From: Gammaproteobacteria bacterium
GTDB lineage: Bacteria > Pseudomonadota > Gammaproteobacteria > Chromatiales > Chromatiaceae
Assembly (NCBI GenBank): GCA_030594925.1
Contig: JAUVEG010000007.1
Coordinates: forward strand, 1 to 16,168
Direction: 5' to 3'
Length of the DNA: 16,168 nt
In this document: positions 1-7,806 of the stretch, one piece after another
Layout: every line of letters begins with the position of its first letter
Numbering within the stretch: the stretch's first letter is position 1
Notes under the pieces: model-generated
What the model was told of the DNA's origin: nothing
Seen by the model: only the letters and a program-made list of their open reading frames with translations
The model's database searches: none
Position numbers and translations under genes: made by a program

Positions 1-177
1 CGCACCGAGAACATCGGTGCGCGGCGTCTGCACACGGTGCTGGAACGTCTGCTTGAAGAGATCTCCTACGAAGCATCCGAGATGCCGGGAGAACGCATCA
101 CCATCGACGCGGAGTATGTCGATGCGCATCTGAACGAACTCGCCGACAATGAAGATCTGACGCGTTATATTCTCTAG
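1..177 (+). CDS. hslU: HslU, ATPase subunit of HslUV protease (C-terminal 58 residues)
   Basis: This is the 3' end of the gene; the start lies outside the window. HslU is the AAA+ unfoldase that feeds proteins into the HslV peptidase in the cytoplasm. The visible part starts with [20 protein letters not shown], the conserved C-domain segment carrying the sensor-2 GARR arginine. It ends in LTRYIL, close to the E. coli tail DLSRFIL that docks into HslV pockets. The stop is TAG. A dispersed repeat begins directly after the stop, so any terminator lies in or beyond it. The usual upstream partner hslV would be expected before position 1 but cannot be seen. Confidence 0.95.
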   Translation, partial: RTENIGARRLHTVLERLLEEISYEASEMPGERITIDAEYVDAHLNELADNEDLTRYIL

Positions 178-348
178 AATCCTTGAATGGCCAACATCTT
201 TACAAAAGAGCTAAATTCCAATAATACCTCTCGCCAAGGCGCAAAGCTTCCGCGTCCTGCTTGCGCCCCTGACCTACATCCATGCAGGCCAAGCTCGCCA
301 AGAAAAACCTTTGCGGTCTTGGCGCCTTGGCGAGAGAAAATAATCTCT
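178..348. repeat. Dispersed repeat, copy A, with 15-bp perfect terminal inverted repeats
   Basis: The core runs from 228 to 336 and is bounded by CTCTCGCCAAGGCGC (228-242) and its exact reverse complement GCGCCTTGGCGAGAG (322-336). An inner CCTGC...GCAGG pair lies near the centre. Sequence outside the core (178-227) is also shared with copy C at 2200-2400 in opposite orientation, for example AACATCTTTACAAAA in both. Positions 328-348 are an exact inverted match to 1570-1590. Open reading frames across it look spurious. It has no transposase, so it is MITE- or REP-like. Confidence 0.85.
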
Positions 349-363
349 AGAGGGTAACGAAGG

Positions 364-564
364 ATGCTAGACGGACTGAACAAATTCGGACTCCCTGTCA
401 AATACGCCATACTCTGTGCATTCGGCGGAGTTATCTCTGTATTCGCAGCAAATATGCTTGGCTACAACCATGGTGGCGCGACTTACATCAGTACAGTTAT
501 CGCGACCGGGGTCGGTGGCGCAATAGGCGGATGGATCCGCCAGAGAAAAGGCAAGAAAAGTTAA
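364..564 (+). CDS. Small glycine-zipper membrane protein, 66 residues, unknown function
   Basis: I do not recognise a named family. The product has two probable membrane helices, about residues 12-32 and 41-58, joined by a short loop NMLGYNHGGA. The second helix contains TGVGGAIGG, a glycine-zipper pattern (small residues every four positions) typical of tightly packed or oligomeric helices. The tail RQRKGKKS is strongly basic, so the C-terminus is probably cytoplasmic. The start is supported by GAGGG at 350-354, nine bases before the ATG; the AAGG touching the ATG is too close to act. The gene stands alone between hslU and a convergent gene, and its ribosome site abuts the edge of repeat copy A. 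The frame is real-looking but short, so a chance ORF cannot be excluded. Confidence 0.6.
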   Translation: MLDGLNKFGLPVKYAILCAFGGVISVFAANMLGYNHGGATYISTVIATGVGGAIGGWIRQRKGKKS

Positions 565-606
565 ATACTTTTCAGAGGTTCCTTAAACCACAAGGGTGGT
601 CCATAG

Positions 607-1317
607 TTACTCTTTCAGCTTAACCTTCAGCTTGCCATCTTCCACATGAATATCCTCAACACCTGCGGCAAAGCTTTTCCAGAAACCCTGCTCATCACCA
701 AATTCGCTGATCAGATCAATATTTTTAAGGTCACCGAGCCAGGCATTTGGAATTGGCATGCCCATGACGGTTACACCTTTTAGAACCACACGTGGTCGCC
801 CATTTTTGTAGGACATCTCTACGCCGGCAGATACACGCAGTGTTTTTCCGCCGAGTATCGGGAAGTCCCTGTCTACCGGAATAAGGAGTCTGACGCTAAC
901 CAGGTCCCGGGAAAGATCAATCGCGAGCTTTTTTGCCATGCTGGTGTTGCTTGCAAGCAGGGAATTCAACTCTTTCTCGCTAAAGCTTAAATCACGTTCG
1001 CCACTCTCTTCGCTATATTTCTGTGGTTTCAGGCGACCATGTGAATCGAATTCATCTTGATCTGCTGTCTGTTTTTGAGTTTTCGCAGATGTTGGCTCTG
1101 GCTGATAGCCAAGCGCCATGAGTTTGTTATCCAGTTGTTGCTGCTCACTCTGATTTAATACGACGGGTTCAAAATCTTTCGCATAGATATATGTACGCAC
1201 AGCCCAGTAGGTGACTGCAGCAGTAAATACCATCGTTCCAAGTACAATCCATACAATATGAATACCCCGGAACCCAGCGGTTTTTTTGTGCTCTTCAATG
1301 CTTGTCATTTCTTTCAT
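607..1317 (-). CDS. Single-pass membrane-anchored protein of unknown function
   Basis: The frame is open from 1374, giving 255 residues. Its first codons lie inside an inverted-repeat element (1354-1486), so I place the start at the next ATG, 1317, giving 236 residues; ATG at 1308 is also possible. No start has a strong ribosome site. In 255-residue numbering there is a short cytoplasmic lead, one membrane helix (39-58), a polar, lysine- and glutamine-rich linker (75-125), and a soluble domain (128-255) that should be outside the inner membrane. The domain opens with LSFSEKELNSLLA and contains PVDRDFPILGGKTLRVSAG, then ends in alternating beta-type segments. This resembles lipid-binding or YpmS-like envelope proteins only in general layout. 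I know of similar uncharacterised proteins in gammaproteobacteria but no function. It is convergent with the small gene at 364-564. Confidence 0.75.
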   Translation of the reverse strand: MKEMTSIEEHKKTAGFRGIHIVWIVLGTMVFTAAVTYWAVRTYIYAKDFEPVVLNQSEQQQLDNKLMALGYQPEPTSAKTQKQTADQDEFDSHGRLKPQKYSEESGERDLSFSEKELNSLLASNTSMAKKLAIDLSRDLVSVRLLIPVDRDFPILGGKTLRVSAGVEMSYKNGRPRVVLKGVTVMGMPIPNAWLGDLKNIDLISEFGDEQGFWKSFAAGVEDIHVEDGKLKVKLKE

Positions 1318-1353
1318 ATCTATTGACTCGGTTAGGAATTTTATAATTTCAGG

Positions 1354-1486
1354 TGAGCTACTTGCAAAACTCATAAATAGCGAACTTTATCATCTCGAAC
1401 GAGCGTGAGAGATCTTACTTATCAATGAGTTAAGATTTCCCCTTCCAGTCGAAATGACAGTTGCTGAGAGTTTTGCAAGAGGCTCA
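1354..1486. repeat. Small inverted-repeat element with 19-nt imperfect ends
   Basis: The left end TGAGCTACTTGCAAAACTC (1354-1372) and the reverse complement of 1468-1486 match at 17 of 19 positions; the inner 12 nt CTTGCAAAACTC / GAGTTTTGCAAG are perfect. Inside lies a TCATCTCGAAC...GTCGAAATGACA palindrome (about 1390-1461) with a GATCTTAC...GTTAAGAT centre, a type of dispersed motif seen in many bacterial genomes. There is no coding capacity. It overlaps the 5' end of the neighbouring minus-strand frame and may supply or disrupt its promoter. Confidence 0.7.
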
Positions 1487-1545
1487 GGTTATTCAGAGTT
1501 TCCCATGACAATAAAAAGCAGGATCTATCATTTATAGTGAGGCCA

Positions 1546-1592
1546 TGTCTCAGACTGACAAGGAATGAAAGAGATTATTTTCTCTCGCCAGG
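1546..1592. repeat. Fragment (copy B) of the dispersed repeat
   Basis: The stretch GTCTCAGACTGA...ATGAAA (about 1547-1570) matches 2198-2220 next to copy C. Then 1570-1590 matches copy A (328-348) exactly over 21 nt in reverse orientation. The fragment therefore combines the outer edge seen beside copy C with the core edge seen in copy A, then stops at TCTCGCCA. It lies just downstream of the lipoprotein stop codon. Confidence 0.65.
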
Positions 1593-1609
1593 ATCCTGGC
1601 TCCGGTGGA

Positions 1610-2182
1610 TCAGTTGCTCCGCGGAAGCACCATTCGGGGCAAAAACTTCATCTCGGAGAATAGCGCCTGCTCATTTTCACGTACAAACTGCCGCAGCTTT
1701 TTTGGCGTATCCGAAAGATGTACTGACGAGAGATAGCCTTCCTTCTCCACTCTGCCGGCAAGTACACTATCCGTGACCGCCTTCTCGATAAGGGATGGAT
1801 CCATAAACGCGAGTCCCAGCCCCTTTTCTGAAATCTTATATTTCATGAAAATGTATTCGCTGATGCCATCCTCGGGAGGAACAAATTTGAGATTCAGATA
1901 GCGGTTGTCGCCAAGCTGCGAAGTGTGACCCTGCATCTGTGTAATACCGATTTTGCCACTGCTATTGAGTTCGATCATTATCAACTTCAGCAGTCCTGAC
2001 TCTTTCTCCTGACCAAAGTGAAGATAACCAGTCTCCTCTTTATCTCTCCAGAACCAGGTGCCATACACAGAAGCATCCATGGCATCCCTGTCAAACGCAG
2101 TAAGCGGATTTTTTGAGTCCGGAACACAGGCTGCCATGAAGATGGTCAGCATCAGCAGGAATGCCCTTGTTGCACATTGCAT
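1610..2182 (-). CDS. Putative lipoprotein, unknown function
   Basis: The open frame extends to a TTG at 2197; I prefer the ATG at 2182, which gives 190 residues and a compact lipoprotein signal: basic start, hydrophobic run AFLLMLTIFMA, then Cys19 in FMAAC. The -3 residue of the lipobox is Met rather than the usual Leu, which is tolerated but not typical. The mature part begins VPDSKNPLTAFDRDAMD and contains GTWFWRDKEETGYLHFGQE, followed by mixed beta and alpha sequence. Its general style is of envelope lipoproteins with a lipocalin-like or similar small beta fold, but I recognise no family. No convincing ribosome site precedes either start. The gene lies between repeat fragment B and full copy C, so its 5' region is repeat-derived. 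Confidence 0.7.
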   Translation of the reverse strand: MQCATRAFLLMLTIFMAACVPDSKNPLTAFDRDAMDASVYGTWFWRDKEETGYLHFGQEKESGLLKLIMIELNSSGKIGITQMQGHTSQLGDNRYLNLKFVPPEDGISEYIFMKYKISEKGLGLAFMDPSLIEKAVTDSVLAGRVEKEGYLSSVHLSDTPKKLRQFVRENEQALFSEMKFLPRMVLPRSN

Positions 2183-2195
2183 GTCTAGCGAGACC

Positions 2196-2398
2196 AAGTC
2201 TCAGACTGATTAAGCATGAAAAAACCCTTGTTTCTCGCCAAGACGCAAAGACCGCAAAGGGGTTTCCTTAGCGATCTTAGCGCCTTCGCCTGCATGGACG
2301 CCAGGTGAGGGGCGTGAGCAGGACGCGGAAGCTTTGCGAGAGTCATTTTTAAAATTTGACTCATTTTGTAAAGATGTTGTCTACTCAAGGATTACTTG
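2196..2398. repeat. Dispersed repeat, copy C, inverted relative to copy A
   Basis: The reverse complement of this stretch aligns with copy A along its length: AATCCTTGA, CAACATCTTTACAAAA, AAAGCTTCCGCGTCCTG, CATGCAGG and CTTGGCGAGA occur in the same order. One terminal repeat is shortened, because CTCTCG joins CAAAG directly (about 2337), missing eight bases present in copy A. Copies A and C thus form a long imperfect inverted pair around the 364-2182 genes. The 67-codon frame on the minus strand here is a by-product of the repeat. Confidence 0.8.
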
Positions 2399-2407
2399 AA
2401 ACACCAA

Positions 2408-2953
2408 TCAGCGGACCAGCGCCTGCTCAACCTCACTGCGCTTCTCTTCACCAAGCAGTTGCGCGATCAGTGTCAAAGCAAACGCCATTGCCGTTCCGGG
2501 GCCGCGTGAGGTGACAACCTTGCCATCGATCACGACGGCATCCTGACTGATTTCCGTTGACGACAACTCCATGCCGTCGAGAACACCGGGATAGCCGGTC
2601 GCAGCTTTACCATCGAGCAATCCGGTATGCGCCAGCACTTTGGAAGCAGCACAAATTGCAGCGGTATACCCGCCGCCTTCCGATAATTTCTTTAACAAGG
2701 TATGAATGCGCCTGTCTGCATCCAGATGATCTGCACCAGGCAATCCACCGGGGAGCACCAGCATATCGAACTCCTGCTGCATCACATCATCGAGCTGCAC
2801 ATCAGGAATCAGCCGTACTCCACGACTTGCAGTGACCGTCTTATCATCCAGACCCGCAGTAATCACCTCGATTCCTGCACGACGCAGTAAATCGATAATG
2901 GTGACTGCTTCAAGCTCTTCACAACCCTGCGCCAGGGGGATCAAAACCCTCAT
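2408..2953 (-). CDS. yajL: DJ-1/PfpI family protein, YajL type
   Basis: The product is a 181-residue cytoplasmic DJ-1 superfamily protein. Family members have been assigned chaperone, glyoxalase III or protein and nucleotide deglycase activity; which applies here is unclear. The start MRVLIPLAQGCEELEAVTI is the typical first strand and helix with the conserved glutamate (Glu16 if counted from the upstream GTG), and AAICAASK holds the nucleophilic elbow cysteine (Cys102, same numbering). PGG at 69-71 and the TSRGPGTAMAFA segment are also family hallmarks. The start codon could be GTG at 2956 or ATG at 2953; both sit behind AGGAG at 5 and 8 bases. The ATG overlaps the TGA stop of ctpA (TGATG), so translation is probably coupled. 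It is the last gene of the gpmI-envC-ctpA run. Confidence 0.9.
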   Translation of the reverse strand: MRVLIPLAQGCEELEAVTIIDLLRRAGIEVITAGLDDKTVTASRGVRLIPDVQLDDVMQQEFDMLVLPGGLPGADHLDADRRIHTLLKKLSEGGGYTAAICAASKVLAHTGLLDGKAATGYPGVLDGMELSSTEISQDAVVIDGKVVTSRGPGTAMAFALTLIAQLLGEEKRSEVEQALVR

Positions 2954-4713
2954 CACTTCTGCTCCTGCTGTTGCTCTACACTTTGCTTTATATCTTTTTT
3001 CGCCTTCTCATGCTGCTGCTTTTTATCATCTGAAGTGTGAAGAAAGATGGACATTCCCTTGAGCAGGTTCAATGCTTCACTCAGCGCATAATCCTCTGAT
3101 ATCAGCACTTTCTCTTGAGAGACCTGTTTCTCATCTGATTTCTCGTCTGATTTCTCGTCTGCACTCCCTGCCTCCTCGTCGTCTGATTTAGAGTCGTCAT
3201 CGCTGTCACTATCGCTGCTTTCAGGACTCTCCTGTTTCTTGCCCTTCTCCTCATCCTGGTCCTGCTGCTTGTCATCGTCTGATTGTGGATCTTCAGCAGA
3301 TTCACCTTCACCTTCGCTCTCTTCGGACTTTAGATGCTGCTCCTTTTCACCATCTCCATTCTCAAGATGACCGCTGAGATCCTTCTCCTTGATTGAGTGG
3401 GCACTGATTTTTTTACTCAGTTCGATTGATACCGGGGCCAGCTCAATATCCGGCTTGATCCCTTCAGCCTGAATGGAGCGCCCTAGCGGCGTGTAGTAGC
3501 GGGCTGTGGTGAGCTTTATCGCGGCGCCATCCATGACCGGCACCACTGTTTGTACAGATCCCTTGCCAAATGTCTGCTGCCCGATAAGAACTGCGCGCCG
3601 ATGGTCCTGAAGAGCTCCGGCAACGATCTCTGACGCTGAAGCAGATCCTTCATTGACCAATACGACGATAGGCGCCCCATCGAGAATATCATTCGCGGTG
3701 GCGCTGTATGTTATCTTTGAATCAGCTGTTCTTCCCTCGGTATAGACAATCAGGCCATGATCCAGAAATGCGTCGCTGACAGCGACCGCCGCCGTCAATA
3801 CGCCGCCGGGGTTGTTGCGCAAATCCAGTATCAGCCCCTGCAGCGACCCATCCGCCTGCTGTTGTAATTTTTCGATTTTTTCAAGCAGATTCCTGGCCGT
3901 TGCAATTTGAAAATTGGAGATCCTGATATAGCCGAACTTCTCCTCCAGAAGACGTGATTTCACACTCACGACATGAATGATATCCCGCACCACCTTGATC
4001 TGCAGCGGCTGCTCCTCACCCTCGCGCAGTATTGTCAGCATCAGTTCCGTGCCGGGTTTGCCACGCATCAACTTGACTGCCGCGCTTAACGACATCCCCT
4101 TCACCGGCTTCTCATCCAGACGAATAATCAGATCACCCGCCTTGACTCCTGCCTTCTGCGCCGGGGTGTCATCCATCGGTGCAATAACCTTGATGAATCC
4201 ATTCTCAGTGCCCACCTCGATGCCGAGCCCGCCGAACTCTCCATGCGTAGACTCCTTCAGATCAAGATAATCATCGCCCATGAGAAAATCCGAATGGGGA
4301 TCCAGCCCCTCCAGCATGCCGCGAATTGCATGCTCGATCAGCTCTTTATCATCAACAGATTCCACGTAGTTCTGTTTAATACGGCTATAGGCTTCAGCGA
4401 AGAGGCGCAGGGTCTCAAGCGGTGTGCGCTGCTTCTCTTTCTCTTCAGTGCTTTTCTCCTCAGCACTTTTGTCCTGATCACCGCTCTGCTGTTTCTCCCC
4501 GCCCTCTCCCTCCTGTTGAGGTTTTTCAGGGAGGATCTCATCACCACTCTCCCGGTATTGGTCTCTATCCTGATCATTGAGATGCTCCCTGATCTGATCA
4601 TCGAATTGCCCCTTGGCCGGCGCTTGAATATCATCTCCCGCAGGCTCCCTGGCCACAGTCGTGGTGGAGAGGCTAAAAAGCAGCGAGAAAAGAAAAATGG
4701 CTACATGTTTCAT
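2953..4713 (-). CDS. ctpA: Carboxy-terminal processing serine protease (S41 family), with long acidic insertions
   Basis: CtpA-type proteases cut periplasmic substrates, including cell-wall hydrolases, near their C-termini. Residues 1-21 form a signal peptide (MKHVAIFLFSLLFSLSTTTV). The N-terminal helical part is at 97-150 (GLDPHSDFL), the PDZ domain at about 155-245 (GGLGIEV), and the protease core at 250-430. The catalytic Ser359 in NEGSASASEIVAGALQD and Lys384 in TFGKGSVQT are 25 residues apart, as in Prc, and Asp370 fits the third conserved position. The 586-residue length exceeds the usual 420-480 because of two charged low-complexity stretches: about 48-96, and about 440-530, which is mostly Asp, Glu, Ser and Lys with an EKSDEKSDEK tandem. 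The gene follows envC by 18 nt and overlaps yajL. The pairing with an EnvC-like activator suggests a role in peptidoglycan remodelling. Confidence 0.95.
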   Translation of the reverse strand: MKHVAIFLFSLLFSLSTTTVAREPAGDDIQAPAKGQFDDQIREHLNDQDRDQYRESGDEILPEKPQQEGEGGEKQQSGDQDKSAEEKSTEEKEKQRTPLETLRLFAEAYSRIKQNYVESVDDKELIEHAIRGMLEGLDPHSDFLMGDDYLDLKESTHGEFGGLGIEVGTENGFIKVIAPMDDTPAQKAGVKAGDLIIRLDEKPVKGMSLSAAVKLMRGKPGTELMLTILREGEEQPLQIKVVRDIIHVVSVKSRLLEEKFGYIRISNFQIATARNLLEKIEKLQQQADGSLQGLILDLRNNPGGVLTAAVAVSDAFLDHGLIVYTEGRTADSKITYSATANDILDGAPIVVLVNEGSASASEIVAGALQDHRRAVLIGQQTFGKGSVQTVVPVMDGAAIKLTTARYYTPLGRSIQAEGIKPDIELAPVSIELSKKISAHSIKEKDLSGHLENGDGEKEQHLKSEESEGEGESAEDPQSDDDKQQDQDEEKGKKQESPESSDSDSDDDSKSDDEEAGSADEKSDEKSDEKQVSQEKVLISEDYALSEALNLLKGMSIFLHTSDDKKQQHEKAKKDIKQSVEQQQEQK

Positions 4714-4731
4714 AATAAACGGACTCTGAAT

Positions 4732-5961
4732 TTAACCTACGTTTTTACCTTTAGCACGCACACACCAGCGCACTGGATCAAAGGCCTTCGCCCCTTTGCG
4801 AATCGCAAAATAGAGCGAGGCCTGCTGTTGTCCTCCACTCTCACCTGAGAGCGTTATCACTTCCCCTGCGCTGACATGCTCACCAACTGATTTCAGCAGA
4901 CTCTGATTGTAACCATAAAGGCTCATAAAACCATCACCATGATCAATAATCATGAGTAATCCATATCCACGCAGCCAGTCTGCAAACACAACCTTTCCAG
5001 GATAGACAGCCAGCACCTGTGATCCCGTGCTGGCCCTGATCACCATCCCCGTGTGCCTGACATCACCGACAATCAAATCTCCAAACCGCTGCAACAACCT
5101 CCCTGTGAGCGGCCAGGGAAGCTTCCCCCGACTGGAGGGAAAAGGCATCCGCTGCTGCGGAACCTCCGCGCGAGAAACGCTCTCATGAGCGGATTCTGCC
5201 GCACTCTCTGCGGGGTCTTCAGTGGATTGCTGCGTCAGGAGTTCGGTGAGCAATCCCAACTGTAGAGCGTCCTCCTTGACAATTTTCAGGCGCTCATCTG
5301 CTGTCCTGATTTTGTCACTCCAGCGGGCCAATGCCTGCTGGCGCGCATCGCGCATTTCATGCAGCGAGTACAACAGCTGCGATTGCTCTGATTTTAACCT
5401 CTGCAAACGCTGCTCTTCGGAGCGGATATTACGCCCGGCTTCCAGCAACTGATGAAAAGTCTGCCGCACATCCCTGATAATTTGCGAACGCGCACGAATG
5501 AGGTAATTATAGTAGATTGCAATACGGCTGATTCTTGACGGATCATCGAGACTGAGCATCAACCTTAACTGCTGCTGCCGCCCCATCAAAAAACTCGATC
5601 GCACCTGCTGATTGAGTAATTTCCGCTGTGTGGCAAGACGCTCTTCAATTGGCTGCAAATCCGTCATCAGCACCTTTAGGCGCTTTACGGCCTTTCCTGT
5701 CTTGATTTCCGTTTTATGCAATTTTGCAGTCAGCTTGCTGACTTTCACCTCAACCCCGGCAAGCTCCCTGCTCTCCTTGTCTCTGGCCTGATGCGCCGAC
5801 TGCAACTCTGCTGTCAGCTTTCCCATCTCCTGGCGCAAGCGCTCTTTTTTCTCTTCATCACCTTCGGCAAATAGCACGTACAGGGAAACCGCAACCGCCA
5901 GCACTATCACTGCTGCAGAAAAAACCCCGAATTTACCCCGCATCTCAGACAACAGCCTCAT
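4732..5961 (-). CDS. envC: EnvC-like murein hydrolase activator (degenerate LytM domain)
   Basis: EnvC activates the amidases AmiA and AmiB at the division septum; it does not itself cut peptidoglycan. Residues 12-32 form a signal peptide or membrane anchor. Residues 34-245 are a long coiled coil, followed by a short acidic linker (246-275). Residues 282-400 are a LytM domain. The metal ligands of active LytM enzymes are lost: the HxGxD motif reads RHTGMV (Asp to Val307), and the HxH pair is replaced by SLY at 382-384. The segment YGYNQSLLKSVGEHV closely follows E. coli EnvC. The length of 409 is normal. Only two bases separate it from the gpmI stop codon, so it is co-transcribed with gpmI. 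No strong ribosome site is seen; ATG at residue 7 is an alternative start. Confidence 0.93.
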   Translation of the reverse strand: MRLLSEMRGKFGVFSAAVIVLAVAVSLYVLFAEGDEEKKERLRQEMGKLTAELQSAHQARDKESRELAGVEVKVSKLTAKLHKTEIKTGKAVKRLKVLMTDLQPIEERLATQRKLLNQQVRSSFLMGRQQQLRLMLSLDDPSRISRIAIYYNYLIRARSQIIRDVRQTFHQLLEAGRNIRSEEQRLQRLKSEQSQLLYSLHEMRDARQQALARWSDKIRTADERLKIVKEDALQLGLLTELLTQQSTEDPAESAAESAHESVSRAEVPQQRMPFPSSRGKLPWPLTGRLLQRFGDLIVGDVRHTGMVIRASTGSQVLAVYPGKVVFADWLRGYGLLMIIDHGDGFMSLYGYNQSLLKSVGEHVSAGEVITLSGESGGQQQASLYFAIRKGAKAFDPVRWCVRAKGKNVG

Positions 5962-5963
5962 CG

Positions 5964-7520
5964 CTACTCTGGTTCGGCGAGCAGTGACCTGCCAGACATC
6001 TCGGAGGGTTGTTCGAGCCCCATGATATGCAGCAGGGTCGGCGCCAGATCGCTCAATGCGCCATTCTGCAAAAAAACTTTTTTCTGCCTGCCCACATAGA
6101 TCAGGGGGACAGGATTGGTTGTATGTGCGGTAAAAGCCTGACCCGATTCACGATTCAGCATCTTTTCCGCATTGCCGTGATCTGCTGTAATCAAGGCTTC
6201 ACCACCAACCCGAAGCAACACGGAAACAACTTTCCCGATGCATTCATCAACCGCCTCAACCGCCTTGATTGCGGCATCCAGTTTGCCGGTGTGGCCGACC
6301 ATGTCGGTATTGGCATAGTTGCAGATGATAACATCAAAGAGTTTGCTTTCGATGGCATCAACAAGCTTATCAGTCAGTTCAAAAGCACTCATCTCCGGTT
6401 TCAGATCATAGGTCTTGACCCTGGGAGATGGAATCAGTATGCGCTCTTCACCTTCACTGGCCTGATCCGTGCCACCATTAAAGAAAAAAGTCACATGTGC
6501 ATACTTCTCTGTTTCAGCAATGCGCAGCTGCCTCATTCCCAGATTGGAGAGATACTCCCCCAGGCCGTTGGGCAGTTTCTCCGGGGGAAAGGCAACGGGC
6601 AGATTAAACGACTGCTTATACTCAGTCAGGGTTACGAAAGCTGATAACTTCGGCTTCGACTCACGTTCAAATTCGTCAAAATCCTGCTCGAAGAAGGGGC
6701 GCGTTATTTCACGCGCACGATCCGATCGATAATTCATCGAGATGATGACATCATCATCCTGCATCACCACCGGCCCCCCATCCTGTTGCAGAATAACTGT
6801 CGCACGCACGAATTCATCACTCTCTTCCCTCGCATACGCCATCTCAAGTGCGGTAAAAGCATCACTCGCCGCATGGGGCGCCCTGCCCAGAGTCATCATG
6901 TCATAGGCCTCCTTGACACGATCCCAGCGATTATCACGATCCATTGCATAGAAGCGGCCAATGATGCCGGCCAGGCTGCCGCCGCCCAACTCCCTGAAAA
7001 CGTCATTCATCTCCTCAAGCGATCTGTGGGCGCTCTTGGGCTGCGTATCCCTGCCATCCAGAAATGCATGCACATAAACCTGTTGCGCACCGCGCTCTAC
7101 AGCAAGTTTGACGACCGCATGGATATGCTCCTCATGGCTATGCACACCGCCATCCGAGAGCAAGCCGACGATATGTACAGCAGAACCTTTGGAAATCGCC
7201 TGGTCAACTGCGTCCGTCAACGTACGGTTGGTGAAAAAAGAGCCTGTGCGAATGGCGCGGCTGACGCGAGTAAATTCCTGGTAAACAACACGGCCGGCGC
7301 CGATGTTGAGATGACCGACCTCTGAATTCCCCATTTGCCCGGCAGGCAGTCCCACTGCTGCACCGGAGGTTTTAATCGTGGTGTGCTGATACTCGCTGCA
7401 CAAACGCTCCATCACCGGGGTGCATGCCAGCGCAATCGCGTTGTCCTCTGTTTTATCGCTCAGTCCCCAACCATCAAGAATCAGTAATAGGGCGGGGTTA
7501 GGTCGTGTTGTTCTTGTCAA
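5964..7520 (-). CDS. gpmI: 2,3-bisphosphoglycerate-independent phosphoglycerate mutase
   Basis: This is a cytoplasmic glycolytic enzyme that interconverts 3- and 2-phosphoglycerate using two manganese ions. The product has 518 residues, a normal length. It starts with [12 protein letters not shown], whose Asp binds metal. The catalytic serine is Ser66 in [17 protein letters not shown]. Later motifs [52 protein letters not shown] and ITADHGNAE cover the substrate and metal sites. The only start that keeps the conserved N-terminus is TTG at 7518-7520, preceded by GATGAGAGA. A short ATG AGA GAT TGA frame overlaps this start. The gene heads a minus-strand operon with envC, ctpA and yajL, diverging from the regulator at 7807, as yibO diverges from yibN in E. 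coli. Confidence 0.97.
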   Translation of the reverse strand: MTRTTRPNPALLLILDGWGLSDKTEDNAIALACTPVMERLCSEYQHTTIKTSGAAVGLPAGQMGNSEVGHLNIGAGRVVYQEFTRVSRAIRTGSFFTNRTLTDAVDQAISKGSAVHIVGLLSDGGVHSHEEHIHAVVKLAVERGAQQVYVHAFLDGRDTQPKSAHRSLEEMNDVFRELGGGSLAGIIGRFYAMDRDNRWDRVKEAYDMMTLGRAPHAASDAFTALEMAYAREESDEFVRATVILQQDGGPVVMQDDDVIISMNYRSDRAREITRPFFEQDFDEFERESKPKLSAFVTLTEYKQSFNLPVAFPPEKLPNGLGEYLSNLGMRQLRIAETEKYAHVTFFFNGGTDQASEGEERILIPSPRVKTYDLKPEMSAFELTDKLVDAIESKLFDVIICNYANTDMVGHTGKLDAAIKAVEAVDECIGKVVSVLLRVGGEALITADHGNAEKMLNRESGQAFTAHTTNPVPLIYVGRQKKVFLQNGALSDLAPTLLHIMGLEQPSEMSGRSLLAEPE

Positions 7521-7806
7521 TCTCTCATCCCGGCGGGAGTGCGCTACTGGAAAATCGCGAATAGAAATATTCTAATGGCAAGTTTATCATTATCCTCCCA
7601 AATTCAGGAAAGAGATCTCAATGACCAGGCCGCGATAAAAAAACCTCCCATACTGCTATTTCCCGTTCATTCACCACATTTCGGAATACCATAATTCTCT
7701 AATATAGGGTAGACTGCATCTGTTCAACCAATTTATACAACAAAAAGAACATTCACTCGATGAATGCAAAGAGATATCGATTACACCAAATGGAGTCGAA
7801 ACAAGC
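7521..7806. other. Divergent intergenic control region between gpmI and the ArsR-type regulator
   Basis: This 286-base AT-rich stretch contains no credible gene. It must hold the promoters of both divergent operons. A possible plus-strand promoter and a palindrome near 7710-7766 are listed separately. I could not settle on a minus-strand promoter for gpmI. An 83-codon minus frame reaching into it (7753-8004) is a shadow of the regulator gene. Confidence 0.7.
7710..7766 (+). promoter_or_regulatory. Possible promoter and operator for the ArsR-rhodanese operon
   Basis: A weak sigma-70-like pair is visible: TAGACT at 7710-7715 and TATACA at 7734-7739 with an 18-base spacer (4 of 6 matches each). 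It would start transcription near 7746. Just after, CATTCA-CTCGA-TGAATG (7750-7766) is a perfect interrupted palindrome that would cover the start site, a natural place for repressor binding. As I recall, SqrR recognises ATTC-N8-GAAT; here the spacing is N7, so the match is close but not exact. Confidence 0.35.

Noticed and set aside
174..410. 78-codon minus-strand frame over repeat copy A
   Set aside because: It is made almost wholly of the repeat, overlaps the real small gene, and recurs in altered form in copy C; a typical spurious repeat ORF.
583..602. ACCAC-AAGG-GTGGT hairpin as a terminator between convergent genes
   Set aside because: The stem is only five base pairs and no T-tract follows in either direction.
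2185..2388. 67-codon minus-strand frame upstream of the lipoprotein gene
   Set aside because: It coincides with repeat copy C and has no ribosome site or recognisable protein features.
3130..3165. Tandem 12-base repeat TCTGATTTCTCG as a CRISPR or regulatory array
   Set aside because: It is in frame inside ctpA, encodes the EKSDEKSDEK stretch and has no spacers.
4243..4848. 201-codon plus-strand frame opposite ctpA and envC
   Set aside because: It spans two well-supported genes on the other strand and is a shadow of their codon bias.
7560..7740. Minus-strand promoter for gpmI
   Set aside because: Several AT-rich hexamers occur, but none formed a pair with acceptable spacing.
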